Shown here: in pieces, positions 43,151 to 56,977 of the stretch
Numbering within the stretch: the stretch's first letter is position 1
Layout: the number at the start of each line of letters is the position of its first letter
NCBI RefSeq assembly: GCF_019145435.1
Contig: NZ_JAHSTS010000001.1
Span: forward strand, 399,501-463,500
Reading direction: 5' to 3'
Source of the DNA: Pseudomonas ekonensis
Lineage (GTDB): Bacteria > Pseudomonadota > Gammaproteobacteria > Pseudomonadales > Pseudomonadaceae
Length of the DNA: 64,000 bases
The notes under the pieces: generated by a model
Told to the model about the DNA's origin: nothing
What the model saw: the letters and a program-made list of their open reading frames with translations, nothing else
The model's database searches: none
Translations under genes and position numbers: made by a program

Positions 43151-43768
43151 ATGGGCGTGACCAATCGGTTGGCCTGTTACTCCGACCCCGCCGACCACTA
43201 TTCCCACCGAGTGCGCATCGTGCTTGCCGAGAAGGGTGTCAGCGCCGAAATCATTTACGTGGAGGCTGGCCGCCAGCCGCCTAAACTGATTGAGGTAAAC
43301 CCGTACGGCAGCCTGCCCACCCTGGTCGACCGCGACCTGGCGCTGTGGGAGTCGACTGTGGTGATGGAGTACCTGGATGAGCGTTACCCGCACCCGCCGT
43401 TGATGCCGGTCTATCCGGTGGCGCGTGCCAACAGTCGTCTGCTGATGCACCGCATCCAGCGCGACTGGTGTGGTCAGGTGGATCTGATCCTGGATCCGCG
43501 CTCCAAGGAGGCGGCCCGTGTCGTGGCGCGCAAGGAGCTGCGCGAAAGCCTGACGGGCGTGTCGCCGCTGTTCGCCGACAAGCCGTTTTTCCTCAGTGAG
43601 GAACAAAGTCTGGTGGACTGCTGCCTACTGCCCATACTCTGGCGTTTGCCGGTCATGGGCATCGAACTGCCGCGGCCGGCCAAGCCGTTGCTTGATTACA
43701 TGGAGCGCCAGTTTGCGCGTGAGGCTTTCCAGGCGAGTCTGTCTGGCGTCGAACGCGACATGCGCTAA
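43151..43768 (+). CDS. sspA: Stringent starvation protein A
   Basis: A 205-residue RNA-polymerase-associated protein with a glutathione-S-transferase fold. SspA is a global regulator of stationary-phase and acid-stress genes. The thioredoxin-like N-terminal part has [20 protein letters not shown] and [20 protein letters not shown]; the C-terminal helical part contains the PxxPP-like [20 protein letters not shown] precedes the ATG at 43151. sspB follows after 16 nt in the same operon. Confidence 0.95.
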   Translation: MGVTNRLACYSDPADHYSHRVRIVLAEKGVSAEIIYVEAGRQPPKLIEVNPYGSLPTLVDRDLALWESTVVMEYLDERYPHPPLMPVYPVARANSRLLMHRIQRDWCGQVDLILDPRSKEAARVVARKELRESLTGVSPLFADKPFFLSEEQSLVDCCLLPILWRLPVMGIELPRPAKPLLDYMERQFAREAFQASLSGVERDMR

Positions 43769-43784
43769 GGCTTAAGGAGCCGCT

Positions 43785-44198
43785 ATGAATTCCAGTCGAC
43801 CTTATCTGGTCCGCGCGCTCTACGAGTGGATTGTGGACAACGACTGCACCCCGCACATGCTGGTCAATGCCGAATACCCCGCGGTGCAGGTGCCGCAGGG
43901 CTTCGCCAGCGACGGGCAGATCGTCCTGAACATTTCGCCCAATGCCGTTCGCCATCTGCACATGGACAACGACGTCGTGACCTTCGAAGGCCGCTTCGGT
44001 GGCGTCCCGCACAGCCTGTACGTGCCGATCGGCGCGATCCTCGGCATCTATGCACGGGAAAACGGCCAGGGCATGGTGTTCGACCTCGAGTCGCCGATGG
44101 ACGACGAAGAGGACATCGAGCCGGATGACGACGTGCCGCCGCCGGACAGCGAACCGCCGCGCCCGAGCGGCCGGCCAAGCCTGAAAGTGGTGAAGTGA
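43785..44198 (+). CDS. sspB: ClpXP protease specificity-enhancing factor SspB
   Basis: A 137-residue adaptor that delivers ssrA-tagged proteins from stalled ribosomes to ClpXP. Residues about 1-105 are the tag-binding domain (RPYLVRALYEWIVDNDCTPH, then VLNISPNAVRHL and FGGVPHSLYVPIGAILGIYA). A long acidic, Pro-rich linker follows, and the tail PSLKVVK is the conserved ClpX-binding segment. GGAG lies before the ATG. It is co-transcribed with sspA and closed by the terminator at 44200. Confidence 0.96.
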   Translation: MNSSRPYLVRALYEWIVDNDCTPHMLVNAEYPAVQVPQGFASDGQIVLNISPNAVRHLHMDNDVVTFEGRFGGVPHSLYVPIGAILGIYARENGQGMVFDLESPMDDEEDIEPDDDVPPPDSEPPRPSGRPSLKVVK

Positions 44199-44199
44199 C

Positions 44200-44231
44200 A
44201 AAAAAGGCGATCCAACCGGATCGCCTTTTTT
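44200..44231. terminator. Bidirectional terminator after sspB
   Basis: AAAAAAGGCGATCC pairs with GGATCGCCTTTTTT over a 4-nt loop. The minus-strand dolP operon ends 47 nt away and may also use it. Confidence 0.93.
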
Positions 44232-44277
44232 GTGCCCCGCCGAAGCGGTGGCTTCGGGCTCTGGTGCCTGACGGCCG

Positions 44278-45912
<1,635 letters not shown>

Positions 45913-45913
<1 letters not shown>

Positions 45914-47724
45914 CAGCGCGGGGTGTCCGGCAGGCGCTGGACCTGGCCGCTGACGAACTCGGCCCATGGCAGCTGACGCACGACGCGCTGGCTCTGGGTC
46001 ATGCCCAGGCTGCCCGACTGGCCTTCGATGCGGCTGTCCGGCATGGCCTTGAGCTGGCCCAGGCGCGGCGCCAGGCGGTAGGCGTCGACGCCCATCGCAT
46101 ACAGGCGGCCGAGGCTGCCGGCGGCCTGCGGCCACTGCGCGGTCACCTGCTTGCGCAGCGGGTCGTTGGCGTCAAGCAGCCATGGGGTTTCGCAGAAACG
46201 AACGCCGTTCATGTCGTTGTACTGGTTCACGTCGCCGCTGGCGCTGAACACGTGGGAGGTGGCGTAGACCGGCACGTCGCCGGCGTACTGGAAGTTCAGG
46301 GTCGGCTTGATCTGCTGGGCCTGCTGCGGGGTGGCGGCCAGGAAGATGAACTCGATGTCCTGGCGGCGCGACGGTTGCGCAGCGACGTTGGTGCCGGCGG
46401 CGTTCTGCAGGCTCTTGGCGCGGGCCTCGCTCTGGCGCAGCTGGAACATGTCGGCGATCTGCTGGGCCAGTTGCACCGGCTGGTCGACGCGTTCGGTGGC
46501 GACGATGCTGCCGCCGTTGGCTTGCCAGTCCTGGCTGAATGCGCGAAGGACGCGGTCGCCCCATTCGCCGCGCGGCACCATGATCGCTGCGCGGTGCAGG
46601 CCGTCGGCGCGGGCGCGGCGGGACACTTCGCGGGCTTCGTCTTCAGCGGCCAGGCCGAACTGGAACAGTTGCGCCGGGCCTTGGTCGCCTTCGCTGTAGT
46701 TCAGCGCCAGGGTGGTGATCGGCAGTTGCGGGCGGGTGCTCAGCTGTTTGACCAGCGGCTTCTCCAGCGGGCCGACGACCAGTTGCACGCCATCTGCCTG
46801 GGCCTTGCGGTAGAACTCGTCGAGGCTGGTCAGGCGCGAGCTGTCGTAGAACTCAATGGCAGGCGGCTTCTGGCCGGCCTGCTGGGCCTGGTAGTGGGCG
46901 GCCATGAAGCCGTCGCGCAGCGCTTTGCCCACCGAGGCCAGCGGGCCGTCCTGAGGCAGCAGCAGGGCGATCTTGCTCAGGGGCTGGCTGGCCAGTTCCT
47001 TGAGCTTGGTCAGCGGCAGCGGCAGGGTGATGGCGGCCGGGTGCTTGGGATGCTGCGAGCGCCAGGCGTCGATGGCGGCCTGTTGCTGCTCCAGGGTGCC
47101 GGCGGTCTTCACGGCCAGGGCCAGGCTCATCCAGCCGCCGAGGTCGTCGGTGGCGTTGGCCTGCAGTTGGTCGGTCGGCAGCGAGGCGATCAGCGTCCAG
47201 ATCGCTTCGTGGTTCTTGGCGGCGGCTTCGCCTTCGAGCATCGGCGCGATGAAGATGCGCTCGCGGGCGGCGGCCAGGGTCTGGCCGTCGGCCTCCAGCG
47301 CGCGGGCGTGAACGGTGCCGGTGCGCACCTGCTGCGCCTCGGAGAGTTCGCCCAGGCGCTGCAGGCTCGGATGATTCAGGGCGGTCAGCGCGGCCTTCGG
47401 CTGGTTGCGGGTCATGGCCAGCTCCGCCGACAGGGTGGCGGCGAAGACCTGCTGGCCGGGCTTGAGCTGCTCCATCGGCACTTGCTGCAGGATCTGCGCG
47501 GACTGCCCGGCATTGCCTTGGCGATAGGCCAGGTCCGCGGCGCTCAGGCGCAGCAGGGCGGCCTTGTCCGGGGATTTGCTCTGGGCGGCCTGTTCGAGCA
47601 GTTGCTCGATGCTGGCGTCCGGAGTCCGTGGAAGTTCGCCAAGGCTGGAGGAAGGGGAGCTGGCGCAGGCCGCCAGCAAGGCAGCAAGGCAAAGGGCAGT
47701 GAGCAGCCGCAGACAAGCGATCAT
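45913..47724 (-). CDS. lpoA: Penicillin-binding protein activator LpoA
   Basis: A 603-residue outer-membrane lipoprotein that activates PBP1a from outside the peptidoglycan. The signal ends LLAAC (Cys20). The N-terminal half is TPR-like and helical; the C-terminal half is a periplasmic-binding-protein fold (KIALLLPQDGPLASVGKALR near 310, then VVGPLEKPLV and AIMVPRGEWGDRVLRAF). It heads the operon with yraN, the SIS gene and dolP. It is divergent from rsmI, as in many gammaproteobacteria. Confidence 0.94.
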
Positions 47725-47935
47725 GTAAGTGTTCCTGAATACTCGATCAAATTAGCGTGGAATTGTACCCAAGCGCTGGCCGGGGCGCGATGTCGCCGGT
47801 ACGAAACCGTTAATTTATCCGCAGCAAATGTTGCGGCGTCACGCCGGCCGGCGACGGGCCCCGTCGATCCAAAGCACGTCGCCCGTCGCCTGACGCGCTA
47901 CAATGCCGGCTTTTACCGATCTTGAGGTGCGCGCT

Positions 47936-48808
47936 TTGACTGCTCCAGGTGCTTTGAATTCCGCTGCCGGCTCGCTTTATGTGGTGGCGACGCCCATCGG
48001 CAACCTGGACGACATCAGTGCCCGTGCGCTGAAGGTCCTGCGCGAGGTGGCGCTGATCGCCGCCGAGGACACCCGGCACTCCCAGCGGCTGATGCAGCAC
48101 TTCGGCATCAATACGCCGCTGGCGGCCTGCCATGAGCACAACGAGCGGGACGAAGGCAGTCGCTTCATCACCCGTCTGCTGGCGGGCGACAACGTGGCGC
48201 TGATCTCGGATGCGGGCACGCCGCTGATCTCCGATCCGGGCTATCACCTGGTGCGCCAGGCCCGTGCGGCCGGGATCGATGTGGTGCCGGTGCCGGGCGC
48301 CTGTGCGTTGATCGCCGCGCTGTCGGCGGCGGGCCTGCCGTCCGACCGCTTCATCTTCGAAGGTTTCCTGCCGGCCAAGGCAGTGGGGCGCAAGGCGCGC
48401 CTGGAGGCCATCAAGGAAGAGCCCCGCACGTTGATCTTCTATGAGGCGCCGCACCGCATCCTCGAATGCCTGCAGGACATGGAAGCGGTGTTCGGCGCCG
48501 AACGTCCGGCGTTGCTGGCCCGCGAACTGACCAAGACCTTCGAGACGCTCAAGGGCTTGCCGCTGGCCGAGCTGCGCGCGTTCGTCGAGGCCGACAGCAA
48601 CCAGCAGCGCGGCGAGTGCGTGGTGGTGGTCGCCGGCTGGACGGCGCCGGAGTCGGACGAGGCGGTCAGCGCCGAAGCCCTGCGCATCCTTGATCTGCTG
48701 CTCGAGGAAATGCCGCTCAAGCGTGCGGCGGCCCTGGCGGCGCAAATCACCGGCGAGCGCAAGAACGTGCTGTACCAGGTGGCGCTGGATCGGCAAAAGG
48801 GCGCGTAA
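47936..48808 (+). CDS. rsmI: 16S rRNA (cytidine-1402-2'-O)-methyltransferase
   Basis: A 290-residue tetrapyrrole-methylase-fold enzyme that 2'-O-methylates C1402 in the ribosomal P site. Diagnostic blocks are [43 protein letters not shown] and [22 protein letters not shown] prefer a TTG start at 47936 because GAGG lies 8 nt upstream and the following [16 protein letters not shown] fits the family. A GTG at 47927 and an ATG at 47903 are in the same frame. It is just upstream of rnpB. Confidence 0.93.
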   Translation: MTAPGALNSAAGSLYVVATPIGNLDDISARALKVLREVALIAAEDTRHSQRLMQHFGINTPLAACHEHNERDEGSRFITRLLAGDNVALISDAGTPLISDPGYHLVRQARAAGIDVVPVPGACALIAALSAAGLPSDRFIFEGFLPAKAVGRKARLEAIKEEPRTLIFYEAPHRILECLQDMEAVFGAERPALLARELTKTFETLKGLPLAELRAFVEADSNQQRGECVVVVAGWTAPESDEAVSAEALRILDLLLEEMPLKRAAALAAQITGERKNVLYQVALDRQKGA

Positions 48809-48881
48809 CCCGTCGCCCAGACGGCTCTGATGGCCATTAGCGCTTGTTCTTCGGGCGCTCTGCCGTTAACCTGCGCGGCGG

Positions 48882-49237
48882 AGAGTCGATCGGACAGTCG
48901 CTGCCCCCTATGAGAATTAGGGGGGGGAGGAAAGTCCGGGCTCCATAGGGCGAAGTGCCAGGTAACGCCTGGGAGGCGCGAGCCTACGGAAAGTGCCACA
49001 GAAAACAACCGCCTAAGCGCTTCGGCGCCGGTAAGGGTGAAAAGGTGCGGTAAGAGCGCACCGCACGACTGGCAACAGTTCGTGGCTAGGTAAACCCCAC
49101 TTGGAGCAAGACCAAATAGGGTCCCAAGGCGTGGCCCGCGCTGGGACCGGGTAGGTTGCTAAAGGTGTCCAGTGATGGCCATCGTAGACGAATGACTGTT
49201 CAAGACAGAACCCGGCTTATAGATCGACTCTCCACCT
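48882..49237 (+). ncRNA. rnpB: RNase P RNA (type A)
   Basis: The catalytic RNA of ribonuclease P, which matures tRNA 5' ends. The 5' end AGAGTCGATCGG pairs with the 3' end ATCGACTCT. Conserved cores are present: GAGGAAAGTCCGGGCTCC near 48950, GCCACAGAAAACAACCGCC near 48995, GGTAAGGGTGAAAAGGTGCG near 49030, and the 3' AGACAGAACCCGGCTTA near 49205. A run of six T follows CCACC, giving a terminator at the end. Boundaries are good to a few bases. Confidence 0.97.
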
Positions 49238-49534
49238 TTTTTCTTTCCCTGCTTGAATTAAAGGCGACAGGGCTGTTTATTAGCAGCAGGCCTGCGCCGG
49301 AGATCCGGCAGCGGCCGATGCCGTAGTAGCCATTTCCCACCTTGCTTCAATCAACAGCAGAAGCGCTTTTGTAATACCGAAAAGATCTTACTCTTAACAA
49401 ATCACTTTAACTTTCGAACGCAGCTTTCAGTGCTGCTTCAGGTTATTGGTCGCAGGTGTCCGCCGGATTCTCGTTGTGCCTCCTTTTATGCTCCTAAATC
49501 TCCGTTCTGTAAGGGTTTTCCTTTAATCCGCGCC

Positions 49535-49564
49535 TTGACGGTGTGGTGGGCGCATTCCTATAGT
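49535..49564 (+). promoter_or_regulatory. Sigma70 promoter of the dcw cluster
   Basis: TTGACG (49535-49540) and TATAGT (49559-49564) with an 18-bp spacer give a strong consensus promoter; transcription should start near 49571. It is the best promoter visible for the whole mraZ-to-ftsA cluster. Confidence 0.8.
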
Positions 49565-49572
49565 GTGCGCAA

Positions 49573-49596
49573 GTGGCGGAAAGTGGCATGAAGTGG
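49573..49596 (+). promoter_or_regulatory. MraZ operator: three phased GTGG boxes
   Basis: GTGG occurs at 49573, 49583 and 49593, exactly 10 bp apart, immediately downstream of the expected transcription start. MraZ of E. coli binds such evenly spaced TGGG-type direct repeats and represses its own promoter. The spacing and position match that model. Confidence 0.8.
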
Positions 49597-49638
49597 GTTT
49601 TCTGAGCTCAAAACGCTAAAAATTGGAGAAACGCAGCC

Positions 49639-50094
49639 GTGTTTCGCGGAGCCAACGCTATCAGTCTCGACGCAAAGGGCCGTCTCGCCATGCCGAGCCG
49701 GTACCGTGACGAGCTCGTTTCGCGTAGTTCCGGGCAGTTGATCGTCACGATCGACGCCGTTGATCCGTGTCTGTGTGTCTACCCGCTCGATGAGTGGGAA
49801 ATTATTGAAACCAAGTTGCGCGCGCTCCCTTCGCTTCGCGAGGAGAACCGCCGACTGCAACGTTTGCTGATCGGCAACGCCGTCGACCTTGAACTCGACG
49901 GCAGCGGCCGTTTCCTGGTTCCGCCGCGCCTGCGCGAATACGCGAAGCTCGACAAGCGCGCAATGCTGGTGGGCCAACTGAACAAGTTCCAACTGTGGGA
50001 CGAAGATGCCTGGAACGCGGTTTCCGCCGCCGACCTCGCTGCCATACAACAACCGGGCGCCATGCCCGACGAACTGCGTGATCTGATCCTGTGA
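49639..50094 (+). CDS. mraZ: Transcriptional regulator MraZ
   Basis: A 151-residue DNA-binding protein of the AbrB-like fold with two MraZ repeats, each with the DxxGRxxxP-type signature ([15 protein letters not shown] at about residues 10-24; [17 protein letters not shown] at about 88-104). It forms rings and represses the dcw promoter. The start is a GTG at 49639 with TTGGAG upstream. It overlaps rsmH by four bases (GTGA). Confidence 0.96.
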   Translation: MFRGANAISLDAKGRLAMPSRYRDELVSRSSGQLIVTIDAVDPCLCVYPLDEWEIIETKLRALPSLREENRRLQRLLIGNAVDLELDGSGRFLVPPRLREYAKLDKRAMLVGQLNKFQLWDEDAWNAVSAADLAAIQQPGAMPDELRDLIL

Positions 50095-51034
50095 CTATTG
50101 ATAGCGGCTTCAACCACATCACCGTACTGCTTGACGAAGCCGTCGAGGCTCTCGCCGTACGTCCTGATGGCTGCTATCTGGACGGCACGTTCGGACGCGG
50201 CGGGCACAGCCGGCTGATCCTCAGCAAGCTGGGGCCTGACGGGCGGCTCCTCGGATTCGACAAGGATCCTCAGGCGATTGCCACCGGGCAAACGCTAGCG
50301 GCCGAAGACGGCCGCTTTGTCGTTGTGCAGCGCAGCTTTGCCGAACTCGGCGCGGAAGTGGCCGAGCGCGGCCTGTCCGGCAAGGTCAGCGGCATCCTGC
50401 TTGACCTGGGCGTGTCCTCGCCGCAGCTCGACGACCCGGAGCGCGGGTTCAGTTTCCTCAACGACGGCCCGCTGGACATGCGCATGGATCCGTCCCGCGG
50501 CATCAGCGCGGCGGAGTTCGTCAACACCGCATCGGTCGAAGAGATCGCACGGGTGTTCAAGGAGTACGGCGAGGAGCGGTTCTCCGGTCGCATGGCCCGT
50601 GCCGTGGTCGAGCGCCGCGATGTCACGCCGTTCGAGCGCACCGGCGACCTGGCCGAAGTCCTCAAGGTCGCCAACCCGGCCTGGGAAAAGGGCAAGAACC
50701 CGGCGACCCGCGCGTTCCAGGGCCTGCGCATTCACGTCAACAATGAACTGGGCGACCTGGAGGCCGGACTTGAAGCCGCGCTCGAGTGCCTGGAAGTCGG
50801 CGGCCGCCTGGTGGTCATCAGTTTCCATTCGCTGGAAGACCGCATCGTCAAACTGTTCATGCGCAAGCTGGTGAAGGGCGAGGCCGACAACCTGCCGCGC
50901 AACCTGCCGGTTCGGCACGTGGCGTTCGAACCGAAGATCAAGATCCACGGCAAGGCGCAGACCGCCTCCGATGCCGAGCTCAAGGCCAACCCGCGCTCGC
51001 GCAGCGCGGTCATGCGTGTGGCGGAGAAGCTGCG

Positions 51035-51038
<4 letters not shown>
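50091..51038 (+). CDS. rsmH: 16S rRNA (cytosine-1402-N4)-methyltransferase
   Basis: A 315-residue SAM-dependent enzyme that N4-methylates C1402 of 16S rRNA, the same nucleotide that RsmI modifies; both genes are in this window. Blocks include [32 protein letters not shown] (SAM motif I), [20 protein letters not shown] and [13 protein letters not shown]. It starts with GTG at 50091, overlapping mraZ, and overlaps ftsL by four bases at the 3' end. Confidence 0.97.
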
Positions 51039-53066
<2,028 letters not shown>

Positions 53067-53067
<1 letters not shown>

Positions 53068-54530
53068 TGTCTCTGAGCCTGAACAAGATATTCCCCCACG
53101 CCGGCCACGATCTGCTGATCCGTGAACTGGCGCTGGACAGCCGCAACGTGCGCGCCGGCGACCTGTTCCTCGCGGTGCCGGGCGGCAAGTTCGACGGCCG
53201 TGCCCACATCGCCGACGCGCTGGAGCGCGGCGCCGCCGCCGTGGCCTATGAAGTGCAGGGTGCCACCGTGCTGCCGATCACCGACGTGCCGCTGATCCCG
53301 GTCAAGGGCCTGGCGGCGCAGCTGTCGGATATCGCCGGGCGCTTCTACGGCGAGCCCAGCCATCACCTGAACCTGATCGGCGTGACCGGCACCAACGGCA
53401 AGACCAGCGTGACCCAACTGGTGGCCCAGGCCCTGGACCTGCTCGGCCAGCACTGCGGCATCGTCGGCACCCTCGGTTCCGGTTTCTACGGCGCGCTGCA
53501 GAGCGGCCTGCACACCACGCCGAACCCGATCGCCATGCAAGCGACCCTGGGCGACCTGAAAAAGGCCGGCGCCAAGGCCGTAGCCATGGAAGTGTCGTCC
53601 CACGGCCTGGACCAGGGCCGGGTCACGGCGCTGGCGTTCGATGTGGCGGTGATGACCAACCTGTCCCGCGACCACCTCGATTACCACGGCACCATGGAAG
53701 CCTACGCGGCGGCCAAGGCCAGGCTGTTCGCCTGGAACGACCTGAAATGCCGGGTGGTCAACCTCGACGACGACTTCGGCCGGCAACTGGCCGCCGAACA
53801 GCGCGAGTCGCGGCTGATCACCTACAGCCTGCTCGACAGCGGCGCCTACCTCTATTGCCGCGAAGCGCAGTTCGACGACCACGGCGTGCGCGCCACGCTG
53901 GTCACGCCCCAGGGTGAACATCACCTGCGCAGCACGCTGTTGGGCCGCTTCAACCTGAGCAACGTGCTGGCGGCGGTCGGTGCGTTGCTCGGCCTGGACT
54001 ACCCGCTGGACGAAATCCTCAAGGTGCTGCCGAAGCTCGAAGGCCCGGCCGGACGCATGCAGCGCCTGGGCGGCGGCAGCCAGCCGCTGGTGGTGGTCGA
54101 CTACGCCCACACGCCGGATGCGCTGGAAAAGGTCCTGACCGCGTTGCGCCCGCACGTCAAAGGCCAACTGCTGTGCCTGTTCGGCTGCGGCGGCGACCGT
54201 GACCGCGGCAAGCGTCCGCTGATGGCCGAAGTGGTGGAGCGTCTGGCCGACCGCGTACTGGTCACCGACGACAACCCGCGCACGGAAGACCCGGCGCAGA
54301 TCTTCGACGACATCCGTGCCGGTTTCGCGGCTGTGGATAACGTCACCTTCGTGGCCGGCCGCGGCCAGGCCATCGCTCAACTGATCGCCGGCGCCTCGGC
54401 CGACGACGTGATCGTCCTGGCCGGCAAGGGCCATGAGGACTATCAGGAAATCAACGGCCAGCGGCATGCCTTTTCCGATCTGGTGGAAGCCGATCATGCC
54501 CTGACCGCGTGGGAGGTGGCCCATGCTTAA
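53067..54530 (+). CDS. murE: UDP-MurNAc-L-Ala-D-Glu:meso-DAP ligase
   Basis: A 487-residue Mur ligase adding the third residue of the stem peptide. ATP site: GVTGTNGKTSVTQ (about residues 105-117). The carbamylated-Lys region (MEAYAAAKARLF) is present. The DNPRTEDP motif (about 410-417) is diagnostic for meso-diaminopimelate rather than lysine. It overlaps ftsI by one base and murF by eight. Confidence 0.97.
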
Positions 54531-55890
54531 GGCCCTGAAACTCAGCGAACTGACCAATGCCCTCGACGCGCGGCTGATCGCCGGCGACGCGAGCTTCGAC
54601 GGCGTCAGCATCGACAGCCGCGCGATCAAGCCCGGCCAGCTGTTCATCGCCCTGACCGGCCCGCGTTTCGACGGTCACGACTACCTCAACGAGGTCGCCG
54701 CCAAAGGCGCGGTCGCGGCGCTGGTCGAGCGCGAGATCGCCGACAGCACGCTGCCGCAACTGCTGGTCAAGGACACCCGCCAGGCGCTGGGCCAGTTGGG
54801 TGCGCTCAACCGTGCCGCGTTCACCCACCCGGTGGCGGCCGTGACCGGCTCCAGCGGCAAGACCACGGTCAAGGAAATGCTTGCCGGCATCCTGCGCACC
54901 CGTGGCTCGGTGCACGCGACCCGCGGCAACCTGAACAACGACCTCGGCGTCCCGCTGACCCTGCTCGAACTCGCTCCGGAACACAGCGCGGCGGTGATCG
55001 AGCTGGGGGCGTCGCGCCTCGGCGAAATTGCCTACACCGTCGGCCTGACCAAACCCCATGTGGCGATCCTCAACAACGCAGGCACCGCCCACGTCGGCGA
55101 GTTCGGCGGGCCGGAAAAGATCGTCGAGGCCAAGGGCGAGATCATCGAAGGGCTGGCCGCCGACGGCACCGCGGTGCTGAACCTCGACGACAAGGCTTTC
55201 GGCATCTGGAAAGCCCGGGCGGGCGGACGCAAGGTGCTGACCTTCGCCCTGAACAACCCGCAGGCGGATTTCCGTGCCAGCGACCTGGCCACCGACGCAC
55301 GCGGCTGCCCGGCGTTCATCCTGCACGGGCCGGCCGGCGCCGAGCGGGTGCAACTGAACCTGCTCGGCACCCACAACGTCGCCAACGCCCTGGCCGCCGC
55401 GGCCGCTGCCCATGCCCTGGGCGTGTCGCCGTTCGGCATCGCCACCGGGCTTGGCGCGGTGCAGCCGGTCAAGGGCCGCACCGTCGCGCAGTTGGCCAAG
55501 AACGGCCAGCGCGTGATCGACGACACCTACAACGCAAACCCCACCTCCATGTGCGCGGCCGTTGATATACTCGCCGGCTTTTCCGGCCGCACCGTTCTGG
55601 TGCTCGGGGACATCGGCGAGTTGGGCGACTGGGCGGAGCAGGGGCACCGCGACGTGGGCGAGTACGCCCGGGGCAAGGTTTCCGCGCTTTACGCCGTCGG
55701 CCCGCTGATGGCCCATGCCGTGAACGCTTTCGGTGCGCAGGCGCATCACTTCGGCACCCAGGCCGAACTGATCCAGGCCCTGGCCGCCGAGCAGGACAAA
55801 AACACCACCATTTTGATCAAGGGCTCGCGCAGCGCGGCGATGGAAAACATCGTGGCGGCCCTGTGCGGTTCCAGTCTGGAGAAACATTAA
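54523..55890 (+). CDS. murF: UDP-MurNAc-tripeptide:D-Ala-D-Ala ligase
   Basis: A 455-residue Mur ligase that adds the D-Ala-D-Ala dipeptide made by Ddl. ATP motif: [13 protein letters not shown] (about residues 107-119). [14 protein letters not shown] and [14 protein letters not shown] follow, with [11 protein letters not shown] near 330, a typical MurF block. The start lies within the last eight bases of murE; the stop touches the mraY start. Confidence 0.97.
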   Translation: MLKALKLSELTNALDARLIAGDASFDGVSIDSRAIKPGQLFIALTGPRFDGHDYLNEVAAKGAVAALVEREIADSTLPQLLVKDTRQALGQLGALNRAAFTHPVAAVTGSSGKTTVKEMLAGILRTRGSVHATRGNLNNDLGVPLTLLELAPEHSAAVIELGASRLGEIAYTVGLTKPHVAILNNAGTAHVGEFGGPEKIVEAKGEIIEGLAADGTAVLNLDDKAFGIWKARAGGRKVLTFALNNPQADFRASDLATDARGCPAFILHGPAGAERVQLNLLGTHNVANALAAAAAAHALGVSPFGIATGLGAVQPVKGRTVAQLAKNGQRVIDDTYNANPTSMCAAVDILAGFSGRTVLVLGDIGELGDWAEQGHRDVGEYARGKVSALYAVGPLMAHAVNAFGAQAHHFGTQAELIQALAAEQDKNTTILIKGSRSAAMENIVAALCGSSLEKH

Positions 55891-56972
55891 TGCTGCTGCT
55901 GCTAGCGGAGTATCTGCAACAGTTCTACAAAGGCTTCGCGGTCTTCCAGTACCTGACCCTGCGCGGGATTCTCGGTGTGCTGACCGCGCTGGTCCTGTCG
56001 CTGTGCTACGGCCCATGGATGATCCGCACCCTGCAGAACCGCCAGATCGGCCAGGCCGTGCGCAACGACGGCCCGCAATCGCACCTGTCCAAGTCGGGTA
56101 CGCCGACCATGGGCGGCGCCCTGATCCTGTCGTCCATCGGCGTCAGCACCCTGCTGTGGGCCGACCTCACCAACCGTTACGTCTGGGTCGTGCTGCTGGT
56201 GACCCTGCTGTTCGGCGCCATCGGCTGGGTCGACGACTACCGCAAGGTGATCGAGAAGAACTCCCGTGGCCTGCCGAGCCGCTGGAAGTATTTCTGGCAG
56301 TCGGTGTTCGGCCTCGGCGCCGCGATCTTCCTGTACATGACCGCCGCGACGCCGGTGGAAACCACCCTGATCCTGCCGATGCTCAAGGACTACAGCATTC
56401 CGCTGGGCGCCGGCTTCATCGTGCTGACCTACTTTGTGATCGTCGGCTCGAGCAACGCGGTCAACCTGACCGACGGCCTCGACGGCCTGGCGATCATGCC
56501 GACCGTGATGGTCGGCGGCGGCCTGGGCATCTTCTGCTACCTGTCGGGCAACGTGAAATTCGCCGAATACCTGCTGATCCCTTACGTGCCGGGCGCGGGC
56601 GAACTGATCGTGTTCTGCGGTGCGCTGATCGGCGCCGGCCTGGGCTTCCTGTGGTTCAACACCTATCCGGCCCAGGTCTTCATGGGCGACGTCGGCGCGC
56701 TGGCGCTGGGCGCTGCCCTGGGCACCATCGCCGTGATCGTGCGCCAGGAAATCGTCCTGTTCATCATGGGCGGCGTGTTCGTGATGGAGACCCTTTCGGT
56801 GGTCATCCAGGTTGCCTCTTTCAAACTGACCGGCCGCCGCGTGTTCCGCATGGCGCCGATCCACCACCACTTTGAACTCAAGGGCTGGCCCGAGCCGCGT
56901 GTGATCGTCCGTTTCTGGATCATCACCGTGATCCTCGTGCTGATCGGCCTTGCCACCCTGAAGCTGAGGTAG
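55890..56972 (+). CDS. mraY: Phospho-N-acetylmuramoyl-pentapeptide transferase
   Basis: A 360-residue polytopic membrane enzyme with about ten helices that makes lipid I from UDP-MurNAc-pentapeptide and undecaprenyl phosphate. Key blocks: [12 protein letters not shown] (about residues 70-81), DDYRK (Asp pair), [11 protein letters not shown] (catalytic Asp region) and [14 protein letters not shown] near the C-terminus (HHH motif). The ATG at 55890 shares a base with the murF stop. Confidence 0.97.
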   Translation: MLLLLAEYLQQFYKGFAVFQYLTLRGILGVLTALVLSLCYGPWMIRTLQNRQIGQAVRNDGPQSHLSKSGTPTMGGALILSSIGVSTLLWADLTNRYVWVVLLVTLLFGAIGWVDDYRKVIEKNSRGLPSRWKYFWQSVFGLGAAIFLYMTAATPVETTLILPMLKDYSIPLGAGFIVLTYFVIVGSSNAVNLTDGLDGLAIMPTVMVGGGLGIFCYLSGNVKFAEYLLIPYVPGAGELIVFCGALIGAGLGFLWFNTYPAQVFMGDVGALALGAALGTIAVIVRQEIVLFIMGGVFVMETLSVVIQVASFKLTGRRVFRMAPIHHHFELKGWPEPRVIVRFWIITVILVLIGLATLKLR

Positions 56973-56977
56973 AACGA

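Larger units (their letters stand above)
49238..49638 (+). promoter_or_regulatory. Intergenic region with the dcw (mra) control signals
   Basis: The 400 nt between rnpB and mraZ hold no gene. The first 290 nt are AT-richer than the surroundings and I see nothing specific there. The last 110 nt contain the mra promoter and MraZ sites, listed separately. Confidence 0.7.

Noticed and set aside
49238..49534. Possible small gene or tRNA between rnpB and mraZ
   Set aside because: No tRNA cloverleaf elements and no supported ORF were seen; the AT-richer sequence fits a leader or spacer.
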